A DNA stretch of 32,448 nucleotides from assembly GCA_012270675.1 (NCBI GenBank), contig JAAXHW010000068.1:1-32448 (forward strand), written 5' to 3'. Origin of the DNA: Candidatus Latescibacterota bacterium (lineage in GTDB: Bacteria > Latescibacterota > UBA2968 > GCA-2709665). The notes below the pieces were generated by a model, which saw nothing but the letters and a program-made list of their open reading frames with translations, had not been told where the DNA came from and ran no database searches. Positions 16,617-28,600 of this stretch are shown here, in pieces (position 1 is the stretch's first letter; each line of letters begins with the position of its first letter). A program made the translations under genes and the position numbers.

Positions 16617-16644
16617 AATATACACCCCTCCGGGGGGGTGTCAA
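16617..16644 (-). promoter_or_regulatory. Promoter of the 319-aa gene with palindrome in the spacer
   Basis: On the minus strand a perfect TTGACA (16644-16639) is followed by TATATT (16622-16617, 16-base spacer) or TATTTT (16620-16615, 18 bases). The spacer between the boxes contains an inverted repeat: ACACCCC (16622-16628) and GGGGTGT (16635-16641), with six bases between. The repeat overlaps the -35 box, so a dimeric regulator could act here. As RNA it would not be transcribed, so a terminator is not the explanation on this strand. Confidence 0.55.
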
Positions 16645-16702
16645 GGGATTTCGGGGTTGGGGGTGGTTTTCGTGAGCAAGATGCGGTCTGCGAAATTAAT
16701 GC

Positions 16703-16731
16703 TTGACGAATGAACTAATGTGCAGTATATT
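16703..16731 (+). promoter_or_regulatory. Predicted promoter of lexA
   Basis: TTGACG (16703-16708), a 17-base spacer and TATATT (16726-16731) give a good sigma70-type promoter. Transcription would begin near 16738, about 65 bases before the lexA ATG. The -10 box is overlapped by the first copy of a repeated candidate LexA operator. Confidence 0.65.
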
Positions 16732-16754
16732 TTTTCGATACGAATGTGCAGTAT
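16711..16754 (+). promoter_or_regulatory. Two candidate LexA operators at the lexA promoter
   Basis: The 12-mer AATGTGCAGTAT occurs twice, at 16717-16728 and 16743-16754, 26 bases start to start (about 2.5 helical turns). One copy covers the spacer and -10 box, the other the start of the transcript, which is the right place for autorepression. TGAACTAATGTGCA (16711-16724) differs by one base from TGCNC-N4-GTGCA, the LexA site I recall for Fibrobacter succinogenes. The second copy keeps the GTGCA half. Binding is inferred. Confidence 0.55.
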
Positions 16755-16803
16755 GTCCCGTTTTTCAGATCACGGTTCAACGGATCTTAAGGAGGCGTTG
16801 CCC

Positions 16804-17433
16804 ATGCGCAAGAAATTGACCGACAGACAACAGGAAATTTACGAATTTATCGCCCAGACGATCCGCGACAGGGGGTTCCCGCCCACGATCCGGGAGATTA
16901 TGGAGGCTTTTCAGATCGCCTCCACCAACGGGGTGAGGACCACGCTGGCTGCGCTGGAGAAGAAGGGGTTTATCAAACGGCGGCCGATGCTTTCCCGGGG
17001 CATTGAATTGACCGATTATGTGGAACGCGATCTGCCTGCATCCCTTGAGATTCGGGAGATTCCGGTGATCGGGCGGGTGGCTGCAGGGGAGCCGATTCTG
17101 GCTGCGGAGAATGTGGAGGGGACGGTGGCCGTGGACCGCTCGTTTGTACGTTCAGACGAGGTCTTTGCGCTGCGGGTGAGGGGAGAAAGCATGCGGGATG
17201 CCGGGATTATGGACGGCGACTACGTGCTGGCGAGGCAGCAGGCGACGGCAACTGCCGGAGATATTGTGGTGGCGGTGATCGGGGAGGAGGCCACGGTTAA
17301 GCGCTTCTACCCGGAAGGGCGGAAGGTGCGGCTGATGCCGGAGAACGAGATGTTTGAACCGATCGTGGTGGACCCCGGGCAGGACGCGTTCCGGATCGCG
17401 GGCAAGATCGTGGGGTTGATGCGGCGGTTCTGA
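16804..17433 (+). CDS. lexA: LexA repressor, SOS regulator
   Basis: LexA represses DNA-damage genes and is inactivated by RecA-stimulated self-cleavage. The product is 209 aa. The N-terminal winged helix contains the recognition region FPPTIREIMEAFQIASTNGV. The cleavage site Ala94-Gly95 is in GRVAAGEP, the nucleophile is Ser129 in RGESM and the general-base Lys166 is in ATVKRFY, so the S24 peptidase domain is complete. The start is ATG 16804, preceded by AAGGAGG at 16789-16795; the frame is open further upstream, but that extension would include the promoter and operators. Most Bacteroidota lack a canonical LexA, so this gene helps place the organism. A strong terminator follows. Confidence 0.97.
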   Translation: MRKKLTDRQQEIYEFIAQTIRDRGFPPTIREIMEAFQIASTNGVRTTLAALEKKGFIKRRPMLSRGIELTDYVERDLPASLEIREIPVIGRVAAGEPILAAENVEGTVAVDRSFVRSDEVFALRVRGESMRDAGIMDGDYVLARQQATATAGDIVVAVIGEEATVKRFYPEGRKVRLMPENEMFEPIVVDPGQDAFRIAGKIVGLMRRF

Positions 17434-17459
17434 TCTTACAGCTTCATAGAAAAAAGCAG

Positions 17460-17488
17460 GCCTCCCGCGTTGCAGCGGGGGGCTTTTT
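17460..17488. terminator. Bidirectional terminator between lexA and dprA
   Basis: GCCTCCCGC (17460-17468) and GCGGGGGGC (17475-17483) form a 9-bp stem with one G-U pair and a GTTGCA loop, followed by TTTTT on the plus strand. Upstream of the stem the plus strand reads AAAAAAGC, so the minus transcript also gains a T run just after the hairpin. It ends both lexA and the convergent dprA. Confidence 0.85.
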
Positions 17489-17493
17489 CCGTG

Positions 17494-18594
17494 TCAAATT
17501 TTGCGAACGAATTGCTTGCCCGGGCGCTGCTCCACCCGGTTGGCAAGCTCCAGGGCGAGCAGGACCGGGAGGGCCTGCGAGGGGGAAAGGCCGGCCCGGG
17601 CGGCGATGGCGTCGATGTGCTGGGGAAGGTCCGGGGAGAGGCTGTTGAAGACGGCCTGCTCGTCCCTGGAGAGGTCGGGCGGAGCGCCTTTGGCAACCAG
17701 CCGGTCGGGGGCCTGGAGCAGGGCGCCGGGAAGCTCCTGGAGGATGTCGTTCACGGTTTGTACCAGCACGGCGCCCTGTTTGATCAATCGGTTGGCGCCG
17801 ACGCTCTTTTCCGAATAGATGGAGCCGGGAACGGCGAAGACTTCCCGGTTCTGTTCCAGGGCATGTCGGGCGGTGATCAGCGCGCCACTGCGCTCGCCGG
17901 CCTCAACGACGACCACACCCAGGCTCAGGCCGCTGATGATCCGGTTGCGCCTGGGAAAGTTGTGGGATTCGGGGGTTGTGCCCAGGGGGAATTCAGAGAT
18001 GGCCACCCCGGTTTCGCAGATCCGGCCGAAGAGGTTGATGTTTTCCGGCGGGTAGGGACGGTCCAGGCCGCACCCCAGGACGGCGGCGGTGCGCCCGTTT
18101 CGTCCAAGGGCGCCTTGGTGGGCATGGGTGTCGATGCCCCTGGCCATCCCGCTGACAACGGTGATGTCCCGCAGGGCGAGTTCGTCGGCCAACCGGCAGG
18201 CGGCGTCCCGCCCGTAGGGCGTGAACGAGCGGGAACCGACCAGGGCAACGGTGGGGTCGGCGCAGGCATCGATCGTTCCGCGCACGAAGAGGACAGGGGG
18301 CGGGGCGTAGATCTGCCGGAGCAGGGACGGATAAGCGGCATCGGCCAGGGTGAGGATGCGGATATCGGCGCCCCTGGCCCTGGCCATCTGCTTTTCAGCC
18401 CAGCCCTCGTCCCGGTCTTCCTGAATGGCACGGGCCGTTTCCGCACCGATGTTGGGGACTGTGCAGAGCCGGGCGGGGGAAGTGCGCAAGACCTCGCCGG
18501 GGCTTTGGAAATGTTGGACGAGCACGGAGAAGGCGGCCGGGCCCAGGCCGGGCACCGAGAGGAGGGTCAACCAGTCGTGCAGGTCTTGTGACAT
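17494..18594 (-). CDS. dprA: DNA-processing protein DprA
   Basis: DprA binds incoming single-stranded DNA during natural transformation and loads RecA. The product is 366 aa from ATG 18594. A helix-hairpin-helix/SAM-like N-terminus (LLSVPGLGPAAFSVL; VPNIGAETARAIQ) precedes the Rossmann core. The core has VALVGSRSFTPYGRDAACRL (about 116-135), VVSGMARGIDTHAHQGAL (146-163), PRRNRIISGLSLGVVVVEAG and SGALITARHALEQNREVFAV. A winged-helix C-terminus (about residues 305-366) matches the DprA type. The long upstream extension of the frame runs through obgE and is spurious. No Shine-Dalgarno site precedes the ATG, and a repeat-rich 178-bp spacer separates it from obgE, so it may be transcribed or translated differently from the genes upstream. 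Confidence 0.95.
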   Translation of the reverse strand: MSQDLHDWLTLLSVPGLGPAAFSVLVQHFQSPGEVLRTSPARLCTVPNIGAETARAIQEDRDEGWAEKQMARARGADIRILTLADAAYPSLLRQIYAPPPVLFVRGTIDACADPTVALVGSRSFTPYGRDAACRLADELALRDITVVSGMARGIDTHAHQGALGRNGRTAAVLGCGLDRPYPPENINLFGRICETGVAISEFPLGTTPESHNFPRRNRIISGLSLGVVVVEAGERSGALITARHALEQNREVFAVPGSIYSEKSVGANRLIKQGAVLVQTVNDILQELPGALLQAPDRLVAKGAPPDLSRDEQAVFNSLSPDLPQHIDAIAARAGLSPSQALPVLLALELANRVEQRPGKQFVRKI

Positions 18595-18610
18595 GGAGGT
18601 ATGCTGATTT

Positions 18611-18741
18611 GAACCGCAAAGACGCAGAGGACGCGGCGTGTTGAAGATTGAACCATCTCCAATCTTCAATTGCAAACGGGGTGCCAGGGCAAAAACCCCG
18701 GATTTACAGGGAGAAGGCGGTTGGGGGGTGAACGGGGTTTT
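18611..18741. repeat. Repeat-like spacer between dprA and obgE with nested inverted repeats
   Basis: The 178-bp gap contains three unusual parts. GAACCGCAAAGACGCAGAGG (from 18611) resembles short 'AAGACGCAGAGGACGC' elements that I recall from intergenic DNA of many unrelated bacteria. TTGAAGATTG (18641-18650) and CAATCTTCAA (18660-18669) form a 10-bp inverted repeat. AAAACCCCG (18692-18700) and CGGGGTTTT (18733-18741) form a 9-bp inverted repeat with a 32-base loop, followed on the minus strand by one more T, so it may act as a terminator downstream of obgE. The unit looks like a decayed dispersed repeat. Confidence 0.5.
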
Positions 18742-18753
18742 CAATTTGGGCAG

Positions 18754-20747
<1,994 letters not shown>

Positions 20748-20751
<4 letters not shown>

Positions 20752-21251
20752 TTCTGCCTCCGATCTGATGTTTTTAAAAGAAACTTGGCCTGCAGTTTTT
20801 CTGCAACCAGAGGCGGCACAAAGGGCGTCAGGTCTCCTCCAAACTGGGCGATTTCCCTGACAATTGTCGAACTGAGATAGGTATACTTTTCACTGGGCAT
20901 CAGGTAAACGGTTTCGACCCTGGGGTCTTGCTGACGGTTGGCTACCGCGGTGGCCAGTTCCAGTTCGTATTCGGTTGCGGAGCGGAGGCTCCGAATAATG
21001 GTGTAGATCCCACGCTGCTGCGCATAGTGTACTGTAAGACCCGTAGACCGGGTGATTTCCACTTCCGGGTAGGAACGGGTCAGTTCGCGGATCATGTCAA
21101 CCCGTTCACCGACCGAGAACAGGGGGCGTTTCTGCGGATTGATGCCTACGGCGATCACCAGGTGATTAAAGATCCTGACCGCGCGTTCGATCAGGTCGAG
21201 GTGCCCATAGGTGATGGGATCGAAGGTGCCCGGATAGATCACTTGGCTCAT
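20748..21251 (-). CDS. coaD: Phosphopantetheine adenylyltransferase
   Basis: CoaD adds AMP to 4'-phosphopantetheine to make dephospho-CoA, the penultimate step of CoA synthesis. The product is 167 aa, normal for the family. The nucleotidyltransferase signature is YPGTFDPITYGHLDLIERA with the catalytic T/H...GH arrangement. Further motifs are IIRSLRSATEYELELA (usually RGLR; here RSLR) and YLSSTIVREIA near the C-terminus. AAAGGA just before ATG 21251 is the ribosome-binding site, 11 bases after the pilM-like stop. It is an essential housekeeping gene embedded in this unit. Confidence 0.96.
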
Positions 21252-21262
21252 TGGTGCATCCT

Positions 21263-22216
21263 TTATTGTTTCACGTTTTGCAGCCCCCGGTAGGCGAGGC
21301 CTGCGGCGATGCCAAAGGCGTTCTGCCGGGAGAGGAGTGGGCGCTGGGCCTCTGGAATGTGCCGGGTCTCACAGGCTGCAAAGGGCTGTAGCGGGGTCAG
21401 CTGCGGGGAGGAGGGGGCACGCAGCCGCCGGATCAGGTGGAGGGTGCGGTCCTCGTCGCCGCAGAAAAAGACCCGGTTGTAGGCCCTGCGCCTCTGATTC
21501 GGCTTTCGAGCGCCATAGATCCAGCGTTGGGCCACGTTGAATGTGTTTTGCAGGTCGGGCGAATCCGCACCCTTTTTCGCCTCGTCGGCTGCGAGAGATG
21601 GCCCGTCTGCGCAGACGGTTTCCGCAGCCATCAGCCTGCCTTCCTCGGCCGCCACAAAGGAGAGCCAGGGATATCCAAACAGGATCGCCGCATTGCGTCC
21701 GGACCTCCAGAGGTCGGCCATTTCGCAGGCGTAGAAGAGGGCCATCGGTTCGACTTCCAGGCGGTTTGGTGAGATGCCTGCTTCGGCATAAAGGTCGTTG
21801 CAAAGGTCGAGGACTTCCCGTCGGACGGCCACCCAGAAGGCGGCGCGGTCGGTGGTGTGGAAGTCGATAAGGTAGTCCCCGGCCGGTGAGATCAGGGCCT
21901 GTGAAATCTCCCAGCCGATTTGATCCCGGCGGTCTTCCTCTGAGACGACCTCAAGGGGGACCTTCTGGATTTGAAAAAACCCCCCGCCAAGGGATGGGAC
22001 CACCCTCCCCGGATCGTCTCCAAAGCCCGAAAGGGTTTGTTTCAGGGCCAGGGCAATACGCTTGCGGGTGCTGTTTTGGAGGAGTTGCGCAGGCTGGAAG
22101 ACGACCGGCAGTCCGGCCTGGGCGATGGCGCACAGGCGGCACCCCGAGGGCGTGCGTTCCAGGGCGACAAGCCGGAGCGTGCGGCCGGTGAGATGGATGC
22201 CCGTGGCTTTGCTCAT
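21263..22216 (-). CDS. PilM-like actin-fold protein
   Basis: The 317-aa product resembles PilM/GspL-type proteins, actin-fold cytoplasmic components of type IV pilus or type II secretion assembly platforms. Evidence: the N-terminal strand pair GIHLTGRTLRLVALERTPSG, a central LEVVSEEDRRDQIGWEISQA that matches the PilM helix after the first subdomain, and NRLEVEPMALFYACE, typical of the family. The glycine-rich ATP-binding loops are weak, so ATP binding is uncertain. No PilN, PilO or other pilus gene is in the window. It overlaps the stop of the comEA-like gene by four bases (ATGA). The assignment is moderate: the fold is likely and the process is unproven. Confidence 0.65.
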   Translation of the reverse strand: MSKATGIHLTGRTLRLVALERTPSGCRLCAIAQAGLPVVFQPAQLLQNSTRKRIALALKQTLSGFGDDPGRVVPSLGGGFFQIQKVPLEVVSEEDRRDQIGWEISQALISPAGDYLIDFHTTDRAAFWVAVRREVLDLCNDLYAEAGISPNRLEVEPMALFYACEMADLWRSGRNAAILFGYPWLSFVAAEEGRLMAAETVCADGPSLAADEAKKGADSPDLQNTFNVAQRWIYGARKPNQRRRAYNRVFFCGDEDRTLHLIRRLRAPSSPQLTPLQPFAACETRHIPEAQRPLLSRQNAFGIAAGLAYRGLQNVKQ

Positions 22217-22605
22217 GGGCTGGTTACCGTGATCAAAGGCCTGAGGCGTTCGAGCGTTTTGGGGCCAATACCCTGCACGGCGGTGAGGTCTTCCACGCGA
22301 CGGAAAGGCCCGTGCTGGTTGCGGTATTCCACGATCCGGCGTGCGGTTTTCGGGCCGATCCTGGGGAGGCGCTGGAGGTCTTTTTCCAGGGCCCGGTTCA
22401 GGTCGATCAGGGCGGTGGGGGTCGGCATATTCCGCGCAGTGTCCGGGACGGACTCCGAAGGAGGGGCAACAGCCCCTTTTCGGACCTCGAAGTCCGGCGT
22501 GCGGTCGGCTGCGTAGCGGCTTACAAGGCTGACTACCCCGCCGATGAGGAGCGCCCCCGCAAGGAGCATGAGGGCGATTTGTTCATTGCGGTTAAAGGAG
22601 AACAT
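22213..22605 (-). CDS. ComEA-like helix-hairpin-helix protein
   Basis: The product is 130 aa. A single hydrophobic helix (about 9-29, IALMLLAGALLIGGVVSLVS) anchors it in the inner membrane. A low-complexity Pro/Ser-rich linker follows, then two helix-hairpin-helix motifs: LQRLPRIGPKTARRIVEYR and LTAVQGIGPKTLERLRPLI. This is the layout of ComEA, which binds double-stranded DNA in the periplasm during natural transformation. The start ATG 22605 overlaps the sprA stop by one base (TGATG), so translation depends on termination of sprA. The longer frame upstream lies antiparallel to nothing real and is out of frame with sprA. Other HhH proteins cannot be excluded. Confidence 0.8.
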   Translation of the reverse strand: MFSFNRNEQIALMLLAGALLIGGVVSLVSRYAADRTPDFEVRKGAVAPPSESVPDTARNMPTPTALIDLNRALEKDLQRLPRIGPKTARRIVEYRNQHGPFRRVEDLTAVQGIGPKTLERLRPLITVTSP

Positions 22606-25600
22606 CAGTTGAAACGGATCTCGCCCCACAGCCGGAATTCCCAGGTCCTGTTGGTGAGGTCCCGGAGGCGGTCCATCCGGCTTTCGTGTCGGAGTTTGGC
22701 GCCGCCCGTAAACTGGCTGCTGAACCGGTATTGCGCGGCCAGGCTGCCCTGCCAGGTGCTTTCGCTGCGGCGGATGACCGGCTCGACCGGCTCGTCGGGA
22801 ACGGTGCTCTTCGGGAGTTCCTTTTGCAGGCTTGAGGATTTTCTGTAGCCCAGGTCGAGGTCGATGTTGCTCTGGAGCTTCTTGAAAAATTTCAGGGTAT
22901 ATTTGAGGTTGCCCTGGATCGCGGAAGTCTCCTCCAGGGTGGTTCCTATCAGGCGTTCCTGGAGGGTAGGCTGTACGGTTGCGGTGTCGGCCGTTACATT
23001 GCGCTGATAGCGGAGGGCGCTTTGCTGGCTGCGGTTGCTCCGCACGGTGGTCGTCATCTGGTTTTTCCACCTTCCCGACCAGGAGATGAGGGGGTTGTAG
23101 GCGGTCTTCCGGCTGTCGCCGGTCAGGGAGAGGGGCCCCAATCCTCCCTCTCCACTGCGGGTGTGGACATTCTGGTAGCTGAAGTTGAAGTTGGAACTGG
23201 TGAGCAGCCACCGGAAGACCGGAAGGCGTTCCAGCCCTCTCCATCTGGCGCTCAGGTTGGGGAGCGTGATGCTCTCGTTTTCGGTGATGGCGTTCCCGAA
23301 CTTTCGGCTGTGGTTGTAGTTCGCCGAGCCTTGCATGTTGACCCCCAGGGGGAGGCGGACGCTGCTGGTGAGGCTCGCCCGGTCCGTGGTTACGCGGGTG
23401 TTTATCCTCGTCACCCCCCCGGTTTTGAATACATCGACGTGGGCGGTGTCGGTGAACCCGAATTGGAACTTAAACGGGGGACGGCTGCGGAGGCCGAAGA
23501 GGTTGAACGTCTTGACCCGGGATGCGGTGGCCTGCAGGGGCGATAGGGACGCGCCGGCCCGTCCAATGAGGCGAAGGAGGGAGAACCCCTTTCTGGGGCG
23601 GCGGGCGAGGGGTTGGAAAAGGCTTGGCGTGTTCAGGCTGACGCGGACGTTTGTGTTGTTCGTGCTGTTGGTGGTCAGGCCCCGGCGCGTCTTTCCGTAT
23701 ACGGAGCTCTGTCCTCCGGTTTCGAGGTTTTCCCGGTACCGGGAGGCGTACTGGGTGCTGAAGGTGAACAAGCGGGAAATCCGGGGCGAGTAGCCAAAGG
23801 CGACGTTCTGGTGCCGGTTGGTTTCACGGCCAAGCTGGAGCCGGGTGAAGGCGAAGCTGTTGCGCAGGTCCCGGTCGATGTTCAGGTCGTAGCTGGCGCT
23901 CAGGCTCTTGAAGGGGGTAAGCTTGAGGGCGTAAATCTCATTGAGGGCAAAGGTCTCGTTGAGCGTGGCGATCACATCGGAGGTATCGCCGGTAACGGCA
24001 GAGAAAGAGCGCTGATCCCGGAGGCTGCGGTTGAACCGGACGTTGTAGCGGATGTTTGAGGGGAGGTAGAAGAATTCGGCGTTTTTGAGGGAGTCGAAGA
24101 AGCGCAGCCAACCGAAGGGCCGGAGCGATTCCCGCTTGGGCCAGTTGAGGTCGTAACTGAAGGTGCCGTTGAGGTTCTCGTTGATGCTGGACTGCCGGCG
24201 GGTGATGGCTCCGGTCCGGGAACTTTGTGTGGAAAAGTTCATTGAGGCGCTCATCCGGTCGAAGAAGAGGCGTGCCAGAAGCCGGGGGGCTTCCGGGGCG
24301 GCGCGTTTTCGGAGGGAGACGTTGAACCGGGCGCCGGTCCGGAGGTCGCTCTCTTTGGCCTTCTGCTGGGGGGTAAGGACGATGTCGGAGCCCCGGCGGA
24401 TGCGGGGCACAGTGGTGTTGCGGTCGTAAGAAAAGCGGACCGGAACGGACGTGTTCCAGGACCTGGGCAGAAATTTGCTCAGGTTGAGCTGCGCATTCAG
24501 AGAGACCCGGGAGGTGGTGTTGCCGCTGGCCCGTCCCTGCAGGTCCTGAAAATCGCCGCTTCTGCGTTCGAGGTTGACCGAGAGGTTGCCCAGGTCGGCC
24601 AGGACGGTCCGGAGGTTCAAAAGCCCCGACATGGCCCGTTTTTTGCGAATGTTGTCCAGGCGGAGTTCGTCCACCCAGATTTCGTTTTCTCCCTCCAGGA
24701 TGCGATCGCTCAGGTTTCGGATGCCGAGGGTGAAGAATTTGATTTTGGAGAGGGCCGGGTTGCCCCGCACGGCGTAGGTCCTGCCCCCCAGGTCGACTTC
24801 GATGCGGTTCGCCTCCCTGGTGTAACGCGCCTGGAGGTCTCCCTTTTGCAGGGAGAGGCTGAGGGTGTCTGAGGAGGCCCTCCCGGAGCTCTGAAGGTCG
24901 AAGAGCTGGCCCTTGAGTTGTGACATGAGTTCCAGGTCGATCTCGACGGTATTGACGTCGGGGGCCCAGCCGCGGTAGACCCGTGTCCGGTATTCATAGA
25001 AGTTGAGGGTATCTCCGCTGATGGGGGCAAACCGGAGGAAGAGTTCGACCGGGCTGAGGGCGCCGCCGAGGGTGTCCTCCTGGGCTGGAAAATTCCGCTC
25101 GGAGACCGGGTTGGAAGGATTCCCCCCGTGGACGAACATGGTCATGGCGCCGTATTGGGTATAGTTGCCTTCCTGGAAAAAGGTGCGAGAGGCAGAGATG
25201 TGTTCGCCGGGGTAGAGGTCTTCGAATTTCACGACCAGTGAGCGTTCCAGCAGCCGGAGCCCCGTGGTGGGGTCCACCTCCCGTTCAAGGCCCGGCGGCG
25301 ACTCGTATACGGCGTTGTCCGTCCCGATGCTGGCCACTTTGAAATCCCCCGACTGCCGGGTAAAAGGAGGCGAGTCTTCCAGCCAGTCGCTGCCTACGAT
25401 GTCGAGGCTGTAGAGCTGGATGGAGGTGGTGGCGTCGTGCTCAATCCAGAGCCGGGCAAAGTCGATGACGCTTGCAAAGGTGGTGTCGGGGCCCCCCTCT
25501 TCGGTTCTGGGGGCCGTCCTGCCCCGCAGGGGGATGCGGATGAGCCGCCAGGGGCGGTCGGTGGCGTCGGACCGGGTACCTTCAACCAGTACGGAAGGCC

Positions 25601-28600
25601 CGTCGTAGAGGCCCGTTTCGGAGTTGAACCCCCGGTTCGCGCCCAGGTCGATGCTGTAACGCACAAAGCTGTTGCGGTCGTCCAGGATGCCGTTCCGGTT
25701 GAGGTCTTCGGTATCCGGAGTCGAGTCCCGTTCGGGGTTGTTTCCCTGGGTGCCGTTGACGCCGGGGGGATAGCGCAGGAGGTTGGCTTCCTGGCGGAGG
25801 TCCACATCGGCGAAGTTGTCGCCGGAGGGATCGGCGGGCGGGGAGGAGCCGGGATAGATGAGCTGGAAGATCGAGTCCTCCTGGGCGTCGGTGAGTCCGT
25901 CCAGGCCGATGTCTTCTTCGGGCGTGGCCACGTCGTCGCCCCTGGGGAGGCCGGGCAGCGGTACGTCTTCGGTGCGGAAATCCCTGGGGGGGGGCGGGTT
26001 GTGGGTGGGGTGGTCCAGCGGGAGGGTGACCCGCTCGGAGATCTCGCCCAGGTCGATGTGAAGCCGTCCGGCGTTGCCGCGCACCCACAGTTCGATGAAT
26101 TTGGAGCGGGAGAGGTCAAGGCCGTTCAGGTATTGTGTGATTCCCGCCCAGGACATCTCAGGGAATCCCCCTTCTGCGTTGCGCGTCCTTTCGGGAAAGC
26201 CGTTGGTCCGGTGGGGGGCAAACCGGAGGTGCAGCGTTTCCACAATACTCTGTTCCGCGGGAATGTCGTCGCGGTTGGGCTGGATGCGAAAGATGGACGT
26301 CCGGTCGCGTTCCACCGGGTTGTACGATGTCAGCATTCCCTTTGGCAGCGGAATGTTACTGCCGTTCAGAACAGGCGTGCTTGCAGCGTTCCAGGCAAGT
26401 TTGAAGATGCTGAAGGAGAGCCTGTCCTCGGTGCCTTCAAAATCGTCGATGTAGGCGACCCCCCGGGTGTTGGGGTTGGGCAGGCTCTGGGCGACTTCCG
26501 CATCGATGGTGAGCGAGGAGGGTGCCTCGGTGGCTACCAGGGGGAGCTTGTTGACCATATCGGTGAGGGCCTGAGGCTGGAGCCGGAACCGGGCATTGGC
26601 ATCCCATATGATGGTTCGTTTGGGCTCTTCACCCACGCGCACGCGCGGTGAAGCGACGCCCTGGCTGCCGTAGAGGAGGGTCAGGCCCACCCGTGAGAAG
26701 TTGTCTTTAAACGGGTGTTCGGCGCGGATGCCCAGGAGGCTTTTCTGTCCTCCGAAGCCGCCGCCGAACAGATTTTTGCTGCCGTAGTTGATCACGAGGT
26801 TGGCCGAGGGGTCGGAGGCCTGTTCGGCGGCGTCACCGATGATTTTGACAGTGCCGAACTGGTACTCGATACTGTAGTCCTGGCCCCTGACGAGCCGCCG
26901 GTTGTTGAGGATGACCTCTTCGCTGTTTTCGATGATGCCGGGGCCCAGGTTGTACTGGGTGGCCCGGCTTTTGGACCGGATACGCATAAAGAACTTGCTC
27001 TTTTCCCTCCGCGTGGTCCTGTTGGTGGTTGTGTAGATTTCCAGTGCCCGGGCGTTATTGTCCAGTTCTTCAACGCCCACCCCACTGGCCCCGAAGGGTT
27101 CTAAGGTGGCGAAGACGAGGTGCCCGTCGCGCAGGTTGAGACCCGGCAGGTTGTTTCCTCCGTCGATGTCGATGATGTTGTCCGGACGCGAGGACTCGGA
27201 TGCGCCGTTGGTGTGGGTATCCAGGCCGAAGATCTGGAGGTAGGGTTTTCCGCTCTGGTTGTCAACGGGTTCCTGCCCCGGCACGTCCCGTAAGATCTGG
27301 AGCTCAAACCCCTGGGGCTCTATGTCGCGGCCGCCCAGATTGTAGACGTTTCGCCAGGAGAGGTCCCAGGTGGGGAAGTCGGGGCGCTGCTGCCTGGCTT
27401 TGATGAGTTTGAGTCTGATCCTGGCATCGGGGTTCTGCGGGTTGGGAATAAAGGAGAGGTCCCCGAAGGTCCGTCCATCCGTGGTGCGATAGGCAACGCC
27501 CAGGGCCCATCCGGGGAGGATGCGGATGCGGCGTATGATGAGGTAGCCTCTGGCGTCGACAAAGAACTGGTCGCGTTCCAGTTCGTGGAAGGAGCCTTCT
27601 TCAAGGCCGCCTCCTTGAGGCTGAGACAGGGCTTCGTTGGGGGCGCCGTTGTCATCCCAGAAGGCGAAGGCGGCGCCGGGAATCGCCCGCTGTTCGATGT
27701 CGTTGATGTCGTTGAAGTCGTTGACGAAGACCCGCAGGGTATTGATGTCGACCAGATCGGGGGCGGCAGGCTCATCCGGAAAGGCATCTCGATAGGCTCT
27801 GTCGAGGAAGAAATAGACATCTTCGATGTACTGAAAGTCCCGGATGTCGTTGGCGGTCTCCTCGGCCTGGCCCTGGAAGGTCTTGCGGTTGCTGGCGCCC
27901 TTGTCCTGGGTGGTAACAACCGTGAATTTCAACCCGCCCAGCCGGCCCCTGGTCTTGATCCCGAAGAGCCCCCCCCGACTCTGGGCGCTGAAACCGACCA
28001 GCCGTGTGTTGGGGAGGTTCAACGAGGTGCTGCCGGCCTCAATTTCCTCAATAATGCCGTCTTCATCGCCGTCGTATCGGAGTCTGAGTGACTCGCCGAT
28101 GTCGCGCTGGCTCCGGCTGTCTTCCTGGAGTTCGATGGAGATTCTGTCGCCGATGGTTCCCTGCACGTTCAGCTGAGACTCCTGTTCAAAGTTGACGGTA
28201 AACGGGTTCGGCCGGGTTCTGGCCGTCTGGGCCTGACCGCTGGTGGACCGTTTGGTGCCGGAAAGGTCAATGCGGCGGGTGGTGGTGATATTGAGGTTGG
28301 TTTCCCCCTCTCCGGTGATGACGCTCAGTGCCCTGGGGACTTTGACCGGAATCTTGATATTGACCAGTCCGCCGCTCCCCCTGCTTGGGTCGTACCTTGG
28401 TTTTTCCCCCAGCTTTGAGGCAATCAGACGCTCCTGGTCTTTCTGGTATTTATAAGCGGCAAACTGGCCCAGTGGAATAACGGCCGGCAGGCCATAGATC
28501 CCCCCGGCGGCTTCCTGATAGACGAAGAGGGTTGTTGTTTCGGCGTCAAGGAGGCGGATGCCGGGTTTGATCAGCCGGCTTCTGAGTGTCTGGACGGGAT

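Noticed and set aside
16720-16803. A longer LexA with 28 extra N-terminal residues
   Set aside because: It would start inside the promoter and operators. AAGGAGG at 16789-16795 points to ATG 16804, and the family begins there.
25981-26015. G-rich homopolymer tract in sprA as a phase-variation or quadruplex site
   Set aside because: The G runs are coding (Pro-rich loop on the minus strand), the frame is intact, and such tracts are expected at this GC content.
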